Shown here: positions 9,941 to 17,943 of the stretch, one piece after another
How the letters are laid out: each line of letters opens with the position of its first letter
Numbering within the stretch: position 1 is the stretch's first letter
NCBI GenBank assembly: GCA_946186205.1
Contig: CAMHMH010000001.1
Span: 434,001 to 498,000 of the forward strand
DNA: 64,000 nt
Direction: 5' to 3'
DNA from: an uncultured Fretibacterium sp.
GTDB taxonomy: Bacteria > Synergistota > Synergistia > Synergistales > Aminobacteriaceae
Notes under the pieces: generated by a model
Told to the model about the DNA's origin: nothing
Databases searched by the model: none
The model's input: only the letters and a program-made list of their open reading frames with translations
Position numbers and translations under genes: made by a program

Positions 9941-11152
9941 TTATTTGCGGATCTCCTTCCACAACTCAGCAAGCGCAAAGTTCACAGCCCTCGTCCTTAC
10001 TTCATTGCGATTCCCCGGCAGAGTCTTCATGACCGAGCGTGATGAATCATTCCCGGCGACTCCAAACCAAACCGTCCCGACAGGTTTCGACTCGCTCCCT
10101 CCGTCAGGCCCTGCGATTCCCGTTATGCTCACAGCGTAGTCAGCTCCGTAGACTCTCCGCGCTCCCTCCGCCATCTCTATCGCACATTCACTGCTCACTG
10201 CTCCGAAATTTTTCAGCGTCTCAATCTTCACGCCCAAGATTTTATTCTTTGCCTCGTTGCTGTACGTTACTGCTGACCCGTTGAAGACATCAGAGCTTCC
10301 AGCAATCTCAGTTAATGATCCTCCGACGAGTCCGCCTGTGCATGACTCAGCGCACGCAATATGAGCTCCCTTTTTCCGTGCCTCAATCAATACAGCGTCA
10401 GCGAGAGAACGAGACCCTTCCGGCAATACGAGTCCTTCAAACTTTGAGCGCGTGAAACTTTCAGCCCATGAAACTGTGTCAGGCTCTCCGCGTATTATCA
10501 GCTCTACTTGAGGGAATGCAGGCAAGATTGAGACGTGAAGCCCCGAATGATTTATGACTTCCGGGATCTTTTGTGCTATGTGCATTTCGGGAGTGTCGAG
10601 AATTATCACTGAGGCCGTTCGCTTTTCGTCAGCAAAAAAAATTTCTGGCAGCTCCTGACGAATCATTGCTTCATACTCGAAAGGGACTCCGGGCAGTGCG
10701 ATAACTTTTGTTCCTTCACGCTCAAACTTTATGCCCAATGCGAATCCTGCGGGGTTGTAGACAGTCTGAGCGAGTTCGGGAATCATTGCCTGGGGGTCTC
10801 TCACGCTCTCGGTGTAAGAGTAACGCCGCGAGTCTCCCTTCACGCGGGATAATATTCGGTCGTAAGATTCATTGTCAGCTTTGAGTCCGCACCCTAAATA
10901 TTTTGCGACGGCATACCGGGTCTTGTCGTCATGTGTGGGGCCGAGTCCGCCGGAAATTATGAGCGTGTCAGTTTGTCCGACCCAGCGCGACAAAAGGGAA
11001 ATGATTTCTTCTTCCTCGTCTGAAATTATTTCTATTCGTTTTACGTCGATTCCTTTTGCGTGAAAATGCCCGGCCATGAAGTGAGCGTTTCTTTCAAGCC
11101 TCGCGCCGCTCAATAACTCATCGCCAATCGCAGCAAGTACAGCGTTCCTCAT
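9941..11152 (-). CDS. cinA: CinA family protein (competence/damage-inducible, NMN deamidase domain)
   Basis: Two-domain CinA: N-terminal MoaB/MoeA-like molybdopterin-binding fold (AAIGDELLSG, IISGGLGPTHDD) and C-terminal CinA domain (CAESCTGGLVGGSLTEI, SITGIAGPDGGS), which in relatives deamidates nicotinamide mononucleotide for NAD recycling. About 403 residues, normal. ATG 11161 is in frame but sits on the SD; ATG 11152 (MRNAVLAAIG) is better spaced. Directly upstream of recA on the same strand. Confidence 0.94.
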   Translation of the reverse strand: MRNAVLAAIGDELLSGARLERNAHFMAGHFHAKGIDVKRIEIISDEEEEIISLLSRWVGQTDTLIISGGLGPTHDDKTRYAVAKYLGCGLKADNESYDRILSRVKGDSRRYSYTESVRDPQAMIPELAQTVYNPAGFALGIKFEREGTKVIALPGVPFEYEAMIRQELPEIFFADEKRTASVIILDTPEMHIAQKIPEVINHSGLHVSILPAFPQVELIIRGEPDTVSWAESFTRSKFEGLVLPEGSRSLADAVLIEARKKGAHIACAESCTGGLVGGSLTEIAGSSDVFNGSAVTYSNEAKNKILGVKIETLKNFGAVSSECAIEMAEGARRVYGADYAVSITGIAGPDGGSESKPVGTVWFGVAGNDSSRSVMKTLPGNRNEVRTRAVNFALAELWKEIRK

Positions 11153-11220
11153 TGTCTCCATTCCTTTTTTTATTGGGATTGGAGTATTCTAACATATGGC
11201 TACAGTTATAACTTATCTTC

Positions 11221-12582
11221 TTACACTGGCAGAAGCTCTACGTCATGTTCAAGCTCATCAAGTTTGTTGACAGTATTTTCGAGACGGGCTAATTCTTTGC
11301 GCTCAAAACTTCCCCAGAGCATGAAATGTTTATCAAGCAAAGCCCATTTCATAGCGTGGAATCCATTCCATATTAATCCCATCCATGCCGCATAATTAAC
11401 ATCGAGGATATTTTGAGTCACGTGAATTTTCCCGGCATTGAACGCGCATAATACACCGTATGAAGCAGCCGTCATCATTCGGAATTTCTTGTGAAGATTT
11501 CCCGGCAATGTCTGAGATAATGCCTGCCAGAAATTTTTGCCCTCTTTGCTTACTCCCTTAATGACCCATAAGGCACGCAAAAGAATCTCCATTAATGCCA
11601 CAGGCACCGACGAGACTGTGAACTGCCTCATGTCATAGCCGCTGAGGTACATATAGTCAATGTTTGAGCCGACACTTTCACCGTTGATATTCACGCCTCG
11701 AAGCATTGACAGCAGTCCCATGAACGGAGCAGGAAGTCCCATTCCCCTGTTGCCTGATGCTGACGGGGCGTTAATGTCTGACGCGAGATGACCGAACATC
11801 CTCCCTACAGCGTAAAATATATTGTCGCCGAAATCATTGGCCTGTAGAGATTTATACGTTGTTATTTTTCCGTTGTCTATGATTGTGCAGGAGTCATTCA
11901 TCATGTCATAAGCTCCGAAGATAAAACCTAAAACCGGGTCATGTGATAATTCCTTCAGCCTGTGATTATACGGGCTTAACTTGCCGGAAAATGATGAGAG
12001 TCTTCCCTTCATGCTCGTATCAGCTGAACCAATCCTGAAACTTTCACTCAGTTTATGACTCAAATCGGGGGGCAGTATCTTATTGAAGGCTTCCTGAACA
12101 GCGCGGTTGAATATGCCGTCAAGAGGCGTGCTGAAATTTGTTGCTGTAGATCTTACGGGAGATTTCACGCACAAAACATCAAGCATTCCTGCAACAAGTC
12201 CGCAAGTCCCGGCAATCGCATAGTCCCAAGCGTCAAGAGAATATTCCCTGTTGAACTCCTCAATATGCCGGGCGATTCGTGCGTTCACTTCTTCTTTGTC
12301 TTCGCGTGTGAGAATGTCATTCAGTGTTACGTTGTGCGGTATGCTCTGTTCTGCCTCGCGTGAAATTTCACGGAATGTCTTGCGTTCGAGGGGTATTGCT
12401 TCCCGCTGAATGTTTCTCTCATGCTCTAAGGCTGATTGATATTCTTCCTCATCAAATGCATCAAGGGACATCAAAGACCTCTTCAAGTCCTCGATGCCCC
12501 TGTCAATTTCATCATGTATAGCTTCAGTTTCTCCGGCCATGTTCTGAATATGTTTCACGGCCTTGATTTGTTTGCTGAACAT
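11221..12582 (-). CDS. Uncharacterised 453-residue protein, second gene of a two-gene cassette
   Basis: Family not recognised. The N-terminal ~120 residues are charged and helical (coiled-coil-like, many Glu/Arg). Then come hydrophobic stretches (WDYAIAGTCGLVAGMLDVL; DPVLGFIFGAYDMM; VALMEILLRALWVI; AAWMGLIWNGFHAMKW) mixed with glycine/serine-rich segments, suggesting a membrane-associated protein. Its start codon overlaps the stop of the upstream 148-residue gene by one base (TAATG), so the two are translationally coupled. The cassette has its own C-tract promoter and looks like an accessory insertion between cinA and pgpA. Confidence 0.7.
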   Translation of the reverse strand: MFSKQIKAVKHIQNMAGETEAIHDEIDRGIEDLKRSLMSLDAFDEEEYQSALEHERNIQREAIPLERKTFREISREAEQSIPHNVTLNDILTREDKEEVNARIARHIEEFNREYSLDAWDYAIAGTCGLVAGMLDVLCVKSPVRSTATNFSTPLDGIFNRAVQEAFNKILPPDLSHKLSESFRIGSADTSMKGRLSSFSGKLSPYNHRLKELSHDPVLGFIFGAYDMMNDSCTIIDNGKITTYKSLQANDFGDNIFYAVGRMFGHLASDINAPSASGNRGMGLPAPFMGLLSMLRGVNINGESVGSNIDYMYLSGYDMRQFTVSSVPVALMEILLRALWVIKGVSKEGKNFWQALSQTLPGNLHKKFRMMTAASYGVLCAFNAGKIHVTQNILDVNYAAWMGLIWNGFHAMKWALLDKHFMLWGSFERKELARLENTVNKLDELEHDVELLPV

Positions 12583-13028
12583 TAAATCTGACTCTTTCTC
12601 ATTCTCAGTCCCTCAACAAGTGAAGTCAAAGCTCCTAATTCTTCGCGGAAACGTTCGGCGTTGTTCTTGAGTCTTGTCTGTATGGCGTATAGCTTCTCGA
12701 TTGCGACGTTGAGGGCAGACAGCATACGAGCTTTTTTGCGTCTCTTTGCGAGTGCATAACCTCCGAGTCCCAGCAACGCAATGGGAGCAGCAAGAACTCC
12801 AATTCCCGCGACCATTCCCCCGCCGATGATACTGCCGGCAGTGGCAAGCCCCGTAGTTATCCCGGCTGCTGAGAGTCCCGAAATCCCCAGAGTCGATAAC
12901 GCCGTCAATGATATTGCGCCGCCTGCTGTTGAACCTATCAATGTGCCAAGCCCTTCTGTTACGCCGGGAGCATCACTTTCAAGCTGTGTCATGATGCGTT
13001 TGATTTCATTTCCTACTTGTGCGTCCAT
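12582..13028 (-). CDS. Small glycine-rich membrane protein, first gene of the two-gene cassette
   Basis: 148 residues. Residues 1-24 are soluble (MDAQVGNEIKRIMTQLESDA), then ~70 residues of Gly/Ala/Ile-rich hydrophobic sequence (GTLIGSTAGGAISL... GGGMVAGIGVLAAPIALLGL) ending in RRKKAR, enough for two or three membrane helices with glycine-zipper spacing. The C-terminal ~55 residues form an amphipathic coiled coil. Start ATG 13028 follows SD AGGAGG; an upstream in-frame start at 13097 would run through the promoter. No family recognised; the pattern recalls membrane-permeabilising or glycine-zipper proteins, by inference only. Confidence 0.75.
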   Translation of the reverse strand: MDAQVGNEIKRIMTQLESDAPGVTEGLGTLIGSTAGGAISLTALSTLGISGLSAAGITTGLATAGSIIGGGMVAGIGVLAAPIALLGLGGYALAKRRKKARMLSALNVAIEKLYAIQTRLKNNAERFREELGALTSLVEGLRMRKSQI

Positions 13029-13059
13029 GAAAACCCGCCTCCTATAATGATTTGCGGAT

Positions 13060-13093
13060 ATTTTACAACAAAGGAGGGGGGGGGGTCTGTCAA
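13060..13093 (-). promoter_or_regulatory. Promoter with a 10-base C tract in the spacer
   Basis: Minus strand: perfect TTGACA (13093-13088), then GA, ten C (13085-13076), and candidate -10 TAAAAT (13065-13060) after a 22-base spacer. Loss of 4-5 C would bring the spacer to 17-18. The inferred start would lie ~25 bases before the cassette start codon. Confidence 0.55.
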
Positions 13094-13095
13094 GC

Positions 13096-13126
13096 AAAAA
13101 ACACCCTCTCCCAAAAAGAAAGGGTG
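13096..13126 (-). terminator. Terminator of the rimO-pgpA transcription unit
   Basis: Minus strand CACCCT...AGGGTG hairpin followed by six T. It ends 2 bases before the -35 of the C-tract promoter, insulating the cassette from the upstream housekeeping genes. Confidence 0.85.
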
Positions 13127-13168
13127 CTAACTGGTCAGATTATATCATGAAATTTTCAGAGCCTCGCA

Positions 13169-13642
13169 CTAACTCATGAGTCCGTAAAGCCAGCCCGAAT
13201 GATACAAGTATGCGTTGAAGGCCTGAAGTATTATGTTGCCGAATATGCCGCCGAGAATATCATCTGCCATTATTCCCCAGCCCCCCGGCAATTTCTCCAT
13301 CGCGCAGACTGGCCAAGGCTTGAGAATGTCTATCAGCCTGAACAGAAAGAAGCCCGGTATTATGAATCCCTGCGGCAATGCGTATATCGTCAGCCACATT
13401 CCGGGAAGCTCATCGATATTCAGGAAGCTCGGATCTTTACGGTTGAAGTACGTCTCTGATTCCCCCGTAACGTATACTCCTATTGCTGACACAAGGACAA
13501 TCACCCACAAAGGAACGTCCGTAACAATCCTCACAAGACATGCGAACGCCGAACTGACTGTGCCGGGCATACCTGACGGAATGAATCCGAGTCCGAACAA
13601 GCTCGCAACCCAAACATACCACGGATAATTTTTCATGCTCAT
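13169..13642 (-). CDS. pgpA: Phosphatidylglycerophosphatase A
   Basis: Membrane enzyme that dephosphorylates phosphatidylglycerol phosphate. 157 residues with family motifs: GFIPSGMPGTVSS, DPSFLNIDELPGMWLT, FRLIDILKPWPV and LPGGWGIMADDILGG (catalytic acidic DD). Several hydrophobic helices. Start 4 bases after the kinase-fusion stop, so co-transcribed with rimO and the fusion gene. Confidence 0.94.
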   Translation of the reverse strand: MSMKNYPWYVWVASLFGLGFIPSGMPGTVSSAFACLVRIVTDVPLWVIVLVSAIGVYVTGESETYFNRKDPSFLNIDELPGMWLTIYALPQGFIIPGFFLFRLIDILKPWPVCAMEKLPGGWGIMADDILGGIFGNIILQAFNAYLYHSGWLYGLMS

Positions 13643-13646
13643 AATA

Positions 13647-14822
13647 TCAAATCCCTTCTATAGGCTTGAGGCTGTCAAATACTTCTGGTATCCTCGCGAT
13701 GAAAGGAGACATTCCCATTTTTATCCGCTCGAAGTTAGGCTCATTAACGCGCTTTGCAATAGACATAACCGCACGCATTACGGAATAATCACCTAATGCC
13801 CTCGTGTAGTCCTGAAGTTTTGCGTCATCATTTGTCCCGAAATACCCGCGCAAGATTCCGTACCAGAATCCCTGCAGCATATCATCAGGCAGCCCGATTA
13901 CCTCTTCTACAGATCTTCCGATGCGCTTCATCATGGGCGCAATTTCAACCGCAAGAAAGTGCAGCGATGAGAAATCAATTGCCGGGTAACCCAGCGCAGC
14001 GTCGGCAATGTCAATCAGCATTAAGTCATCGCCCTGAAGCATAATGTTGTTTGGGTGATAGTCGTTGTGTATGAAAGTGTTTCGGACTGGAAGACGGTCA
14101 AGAATCTTGTTGAGCATGTCGCGTTCATTGAGGGAAATTGCATCGTGTTCATAGACAGTCTCAACTCCCTTGCGCCAAACTTCTACAGCGTCAGGAAATG
14201 TCCCAGTCTCAAATTCAATGCTGTGAATCTCGCGCAGGAGTCTTCCGGCCTTCTCGCTGAGTTCGCCAAGCCTCGCAGGCTTCTTCTTGACGGTTTCCGA
14301 TAACGTTTCAGCCCCGGCCATCTCGTAGACGACTCCGAAATATTTTCCCGCCCTCACAACATCGTATGTTATCGCCGTGGGAATGCCGCGTATGAATGCC
14401 TCGCGCGCTGACTTCTGCCCGGCCTCGATTGCGTCAAGCGTTGTCGGAAATTTGCTGAACACTTTTGCGACTGTATCAGAGGCAAGCCTGTAGACTACGG
14501 AAAAATGTCCCTCGCCTATCACGGGACAGCCTTCTACGGAAATTTCGCGGATCTTCCTGCGCACGTTGAACAGCTCTGTGAACCCGGTAACCTCGAAAAT
14601 GTTATACACATCATCAGAGACGTTAATCACATCAAGTTTTGCGCCTGACTTTTTGCCGAGCTTCAAGAGGACTCGTAATCCCGCGCTTGATATGTAGGAG
14701 AGATTCTCAGCGTCAAACGTTGGAGTCTCATTCGGACATTTCGCGAGCTGTGATGAAATTTCTGACTCAATGACTCCGGCGTTGTTTGAGTCAATCTTCC
14801 CTGATAAGTTTATCGTAATCAT
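13647..14822 (-). CDS. STAS domain fused to an aminoglycoside-phosphotransferase-like kinase
   Basis: 391 residues. Residues 1-95 are a STAS (anti-sigma-factor-antagonist) domain with LSYISSAGLRVLL, where the Ser pair is at the usual phosphorylation position. Residues ~100-390 are a eukaryotic-like/APH kinase: GEGHFSVVYRL glycine loop, VAKVF Lys, catalytic HNDYHPNNIML and metal-binding LIDIADA. It resembles the TIGR02172-type fusion phosphotransferases; substrate not known. The gene sits between rimO (6 bases upstream) and pgpA (4 bases downstream). Not an antibiotic-resistance gene on present evidence. Confidence 0.85.
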   Translation of the reverse strand: MITINLSGKIDSNNAGVIESEISSQLAKCPNETPTFDAENLSYISSAGLRVLLKLGKKSGAKLDVINVSDDVYNIFEVTGFTELFNVRRKIREISVEGCPVIGEGHFSVVYRLASDTVAKVFSKFPTTLDAIEAGQKSAREAFIRGIPTAITYDVVRAGKYFGVVYEMAGAETLSETVKKKPARLGELSEKAGRLLREIHSIEFETGTFPDAVEVWRKGVETVYEHDAISLNERDMLNKILDRLPVRNTFIHNDYHPNNIMLQGDDLMLIDIADAALGYPAIDFSSLHFLAVEIAPMMKRIGRSVEEVIGLPDDMLQGFWYGILRGYFGTNDDAKLQDYTRALGDYSVMRAVMSIAKRVNEPNFERIKMGMSPFIARIPEVFDSLKPIEGI

Positions 14823-14828
14823 TCTGTA

Positions 14829-16121
14829 TCACCTCTGAATTATTTCTCCGAACAAATCATTTTCAGCGCAGTCATAAATTTTTGCCCTCACAATATCCCC
14901 TGCCTTTACGTTTTCAGCTCCTTCAATGCAGACGAGTCCGTCAACTTCCGGCGCGTCACGGTAAGACCTTCCCCAGACTTCTCCCGACTCAGTGTCAATT
15001 TCTTCAATCATCACATCAAGCTCACGGCCTATGAATAATTCTCCGCGGGACTGCGAGATTTCTGCCTGAAGATGCATGAGTTTATTGCAGCGTGACTCGG
15101 CTGTCTTACGTGAGACTCTTCCGGGTAATTCGGCCGCTTTCGTTCCTTCTTCAGGGGAATATATGAACGCTCCGAGACGGTCAAATTCAACCTCGCTCAC
15201 AAAATCAATGAGGCTCTCAAAACTTTTCGCTGTCTCACCGGGGAAGCCAGTCATTATTGTCGTGCGCAATGTGAATAAAGGGTCAAGCTCGCGTATGTAC
15301 GTGAAGACTCTCCGCATGTGTCCTTCAAGGCATGGCCGGTTCATGAGGGATAATATTCGCGGGTCTGAATGCTGTATGGGTATGTCGAGATAATGAAGAA
15401 CTTTATCCTGCGTCATGAGGAAGTCTATTAGTGCCTCGTCGACTCTGTTCGGGTGAAGATAGAGCAATCGAATCCATGTTCCTTTTGGCACTGAGTCATT
15501 AAGCTCGTGAATCAGTGTGCGCAAGTTCGTGCCGTCAGAAAAATCCTGCCCGTATACCGTCAAATCCTGACCGACTAAGCATAGTTCTTTTGCCCCCGCT
15601 GAACACATAATCACAGCTTCATCAACAACGCGACTCAATGGCACGCTGCGTAATCTTCCCCGTATCATCGGAATAGCACAGTATGAGCATAATGTGTTGC
15701 AGCCCTCAGAGATTTTCAGGTAGCGCGAGAAATAATTATTGCTGACTGGCACGGGAGGACAATTAGAGCCGGGATTGCCTCCGAGAAATTCCGCAATCTT
15801 GTCCCATTCCTCAGAGCGCGCGAACAAGTCGACAGTCCCGGAAAATTCCTCGCGCAATTCTTTCTCATATCGATTCACGAGACACCCTGCAACAATGAGA
15901 GTCTTTATTCGTCCGTCGTTCTTGAGGGCTTCAAGGTCAAGTATCGCGTCAATGTTTTCTTTCACAGCGTCCTGAATGAATCCGCATGTGTTGATTATCG
16001 CGCATTGCGAGGAGTCAGCGTCATCAATAACTTCATGGCCGCACGATTCGAGAATGGCTTTCAGGTGTTCAGAGTCAGCCGTATTTTTCGCGCAGCCCAT
16101 ACTGAGAAGGTATATCTTCAT
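14829..16121 (-). CDS. rimO: Ribosomal protein S12 methylthiotransferase RimO
   Basis: Radical-SAM enzyme that methylthiolates Asp of ribosomal protein S12. UPF0004 domain with GCAKNTADSEH and INTCGFI (three Cys for the auxiliary cluster), radical-SAM motif GCNTLCSYCAIP, and a C-terminal TRAM domain. 430 residues, normal. Its start overlaps the stop of the Mrr-like gene by 4 bases (16118-16121). Confidence 0.95.
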   Translation of the reverse strand: MKIYLLSMGCAKNTADSEHLKAILESCGHEVIDDADSSQCAIINTCGFIQDAVKENIDAILDLEALKNDGRIKTLIVAGCLVNRYEKELREEFSGTVDLFARSEEWDKIAEFLGGNPGSNCPPVPVSNNYFSRYLKISEGCNTLCSYCAIPMIRGRLRSVPLSRVVDEAVIMCSAGAKELCLVGQDLTVYGQDFSDGTNLRTLIHELNDSVPKGTWIRLLYLHPNRVDEALIDFLMTQDKVLHYLDIPIQHSDPRILSLMNRPCLEGHMRRVFTYIRELDPLFTLRTTIMTGFPGETAKSFESLIDFVSEVEFDRLGAFIYSPEEGTKAAELPGRVSRKTAESRCNKLMHLQAEISQSRGELFIGRELDVMIEEIDTESGEVWGRSYRDAPEVDGLVCIEGAENVKAGDIVRAKIYDCAENDLFGEIIQR

Positions 16122-17818
16122 TCGTACTCGCTGAATGATTCTGAGTCGATCGCTTTTATCTCGTAAACTTTTTCGACACTCACGCAGAAATTGTTGGCTA
16201 TCATGAGATTTGCGAGCTTCTCGCCGTCAATGAGCATAAGTCTTTCGTCAGCAGCAAGAACTTTAGCGTTCTCGGAAAAATTTGCCGTCGTCGCGTAGAT
16301 GCCTTTTCCGCCCTTGTCTGAAAGCTCGTCAATGAAGTCTTGAATGTCAGCTTTGCTTACGGTTCTTCCGGGTGAAAGTTTGCGCGCCTGTATGTAGATG
16401 TTCGCGCCGGTCTTGTTGTCGAGTATTACGCCGTGAATCATTTCGCTGCCGGATGACTCTGTCGTGTACCGCGCTGTCTGGAAGGCAAAATATCCCATTT
16501 TCGACAGCAGGTCAATCACAAGCATCTCGAATCGGTCCGAAGGAAGTCCGGCCGTCCTCATCAATAACTGATCCGCAAGCTCGGAATTATGTCGGGCTAT
16601 TGCGTCATCGATGCTGTTTGAAGGTATAGCGGCTGAAAGAATTTCCGGGTCATACTCTTCTTCTGACTCTGGCTCGCTGTAATCTTCCTCGTGTGATTCT
16701 TGCGTGTCTGATTCGTCGGTTAAATCTTCTTGTGTCTCTTCGGGTTCGTATGTGTCTTCGGGCATTGTCTGTGTCTGCACTTCTTCCGTGTCTAAAATTT
16801 CTCCGGGGGCTTCGTCAGTTTCTTCTTCTGCAAAATCCCCTGAGTCTTTTTCCTCGAATGTATCATCTTCCGGCATTGCTTCCGATTCTATATTATTATC
16901 TGAGTCCTGCGGCGTGTCATTGTCCGTGAGAGTCTCAATCTCTGCTGGCGGCTCAAAGTCTGAATGCTCATCACCAAGCGTTATGTCTGAGTCCTGCGCT
17001 ATATCGTCCGTGAGAGTCTCAATCTCTGCTGGCGGCTCAAAGTCTGAATGCTCATCTTCAAGCGTTATGTCTGAGTCTTGCGCTGTATCGTCTGTGAGAG
17101 TCTCAATCTCTGCTGGTGAGGCAAAGTCTGAATGCTCATCACCAAGCGTTATGTCTGAGTCGTGCGGTGTGTTATCGTCCGTAAGAGTCTCATTCTCTGC
17201 TGGTGAGGCAAAGTCTGAATGCTCATCACCAAGCGTTATGTCTGAGTCGTGCGGTGTGTTATCGTCCGTAAGAGTCTCATTCTCTGCTGGTGAATCAAAG
17301 TCTGAATGCTCATCACCAAGCGTGATGTCTGAGTCTGTATTGGTGTCAATTTCCGGCGGTGTTTCCTCGTCCGCAAGAGTCTCGTTTTCTGGGAGTGAGT
17401 CTGATTCAGAGTCTTTCAGTGTGTTATCATCCGGCAAAATTTCAGGTTCAGCATTCGGCGCAATAGTTTCAGTGCTTAAAGTTTCAGACAAAGGGAGCGG
17501 CTTTTTCTTTCGTGCTTTAAGATATTCATTTGTGATAATTTCCGGGCCGTCTTCAAGAATTTCTGTGCCTGCATTTGTTATCATATATGTATTTCCCGAC
17601 GGGTTGTAGAGCAGGTTATTTTTCTTAAGGTCAGCTTTTGCCTCATTAATTCTGCTCCGTAAAATATTCTTGTCGCCCGATGAAAAGTCATTGAGATTCA
17701 GCCCGTAATAATCTGCTATGATTTCAAGTATTTCATTTATTGAGAAATTTCGGGGAGCCTCGCCTTTGAATGCCTCAAGCAGCGGCCTGCGCAATTCCTG
17801 ACTGCCGGGGATTGGCAT
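16118..17818 (-). CDS. Mrr-like protein with tandem acidic repeats; nuclease core probably inactive
   Basis: 566 residues. Residues 1-85 are an Mrr_N-type winged domain (LLEAFKGEAPRNFSINEILE). A long acidic, Ser/Thr-rich linker contains five 28-29-residue tandem repeats (SDITLGDEHSDF). The last ~150 residues match Mrr_cat (RFEMLVIDLLSKMGYFAFQ ... KGIYATTANFSENAK ... LMLIDGEKLANLM). Family GxDGxI reads IHGVI here and the QAK motif reads IQARK, so the metal-binding Asp and catalytic Lys appear to be lost. Start ATG 17818 has SD GAGGTGA; an upstream ATG at 17866 lacks one. The stop overlaps rimO. Confidence 0.8.
   Translation of the reverse strand: MPIPGSQELRRPLLEAFKGEAPRNFSINEILEIIADYYGLNLNDFSSGDKNILRSRINEAKADLKKNNLLYNPSGNTYMITNAGTEILEDGPEIITNEYLKARKKKPLPLSETLSTETIAPNAEPEILPDDNTLKDSESDSLPENETLADEETPPEIDTNTDSDITLGDEHSDFDSPAENETLTDDNTPHDSDITLGDEHSDFASPAENETLTDDNTPHDSDITLGDEHSDFASPAEIETLTDDTAQDSDITLEDEHSDFEPPAEIETLTDDIAQDSDITLGDEHSDFEPPAEIETLTDNDTPQDSDNNIESEAMPEDDTFEEKDSGDFAEEETDEAPGEILDTEEVQTQTMPEDTYEPEETQEDLTDESDTQESHEEDYSEPESEEEYDPEILSAAIPSNSIDDAIARHNSELADQLLMRTAGLPSDRFEMLVIDLLSKMGYFAFQTARYTTESSGSEMIHGVILDNKTGANIYIQARKLSPGRTVSKADIQDFIDELSDKGGKGIYATTANFSENAKVLAADERLMLIDGEKLANLMIANNFCVSVEKVYEIKAIDSESFSEYE
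16921..17340 (-). repeat. Five tandem 84/87-bp in-frame repeats
   Basis: The motif TGAATGCTCATC recurs at about 16961, 17045, 17129, 17216 and 17303, i.e. spacings 84, 84, 87 and 87 bp, with only a few substitutions. In frame with the Mrr-like gene, so copy-number change would alter linker length without a frameshift. Confidence 0.93.
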
Positions 17819-17943
17819 AATGTCTTCACCTCGTAAAAGATTGGATTGTGAATGATTATACTTCAAAATTCAGCGCGGGCAATGTAATTATTGAAAAGGG
17901 CTGCGATGAATTGTAAACTAAAAATAAAAGGAGGAGTTGACAA

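Noticed and set aside
13647-14822. Aminoglycoside resistance phosphotransferase
   Set aside because: Kinase fold is APH-like, but the STAS fusion and housekeeping neighbours argue for an endogenous kinase.
16921-17340. Regularly spaced repeats that could suggest a CRISPR array
   Set aside because: Units are contiguous, in-frame coding repeats of 84/87 bp without unique spacers; no cas genes in the window.
16704-17609. 301-residue Ser/Val-rich reading frame on the plus strand
   Set aside because: It is the antisense shadow of the repeat region of the Mrr-like gene; no SD and biased composition.
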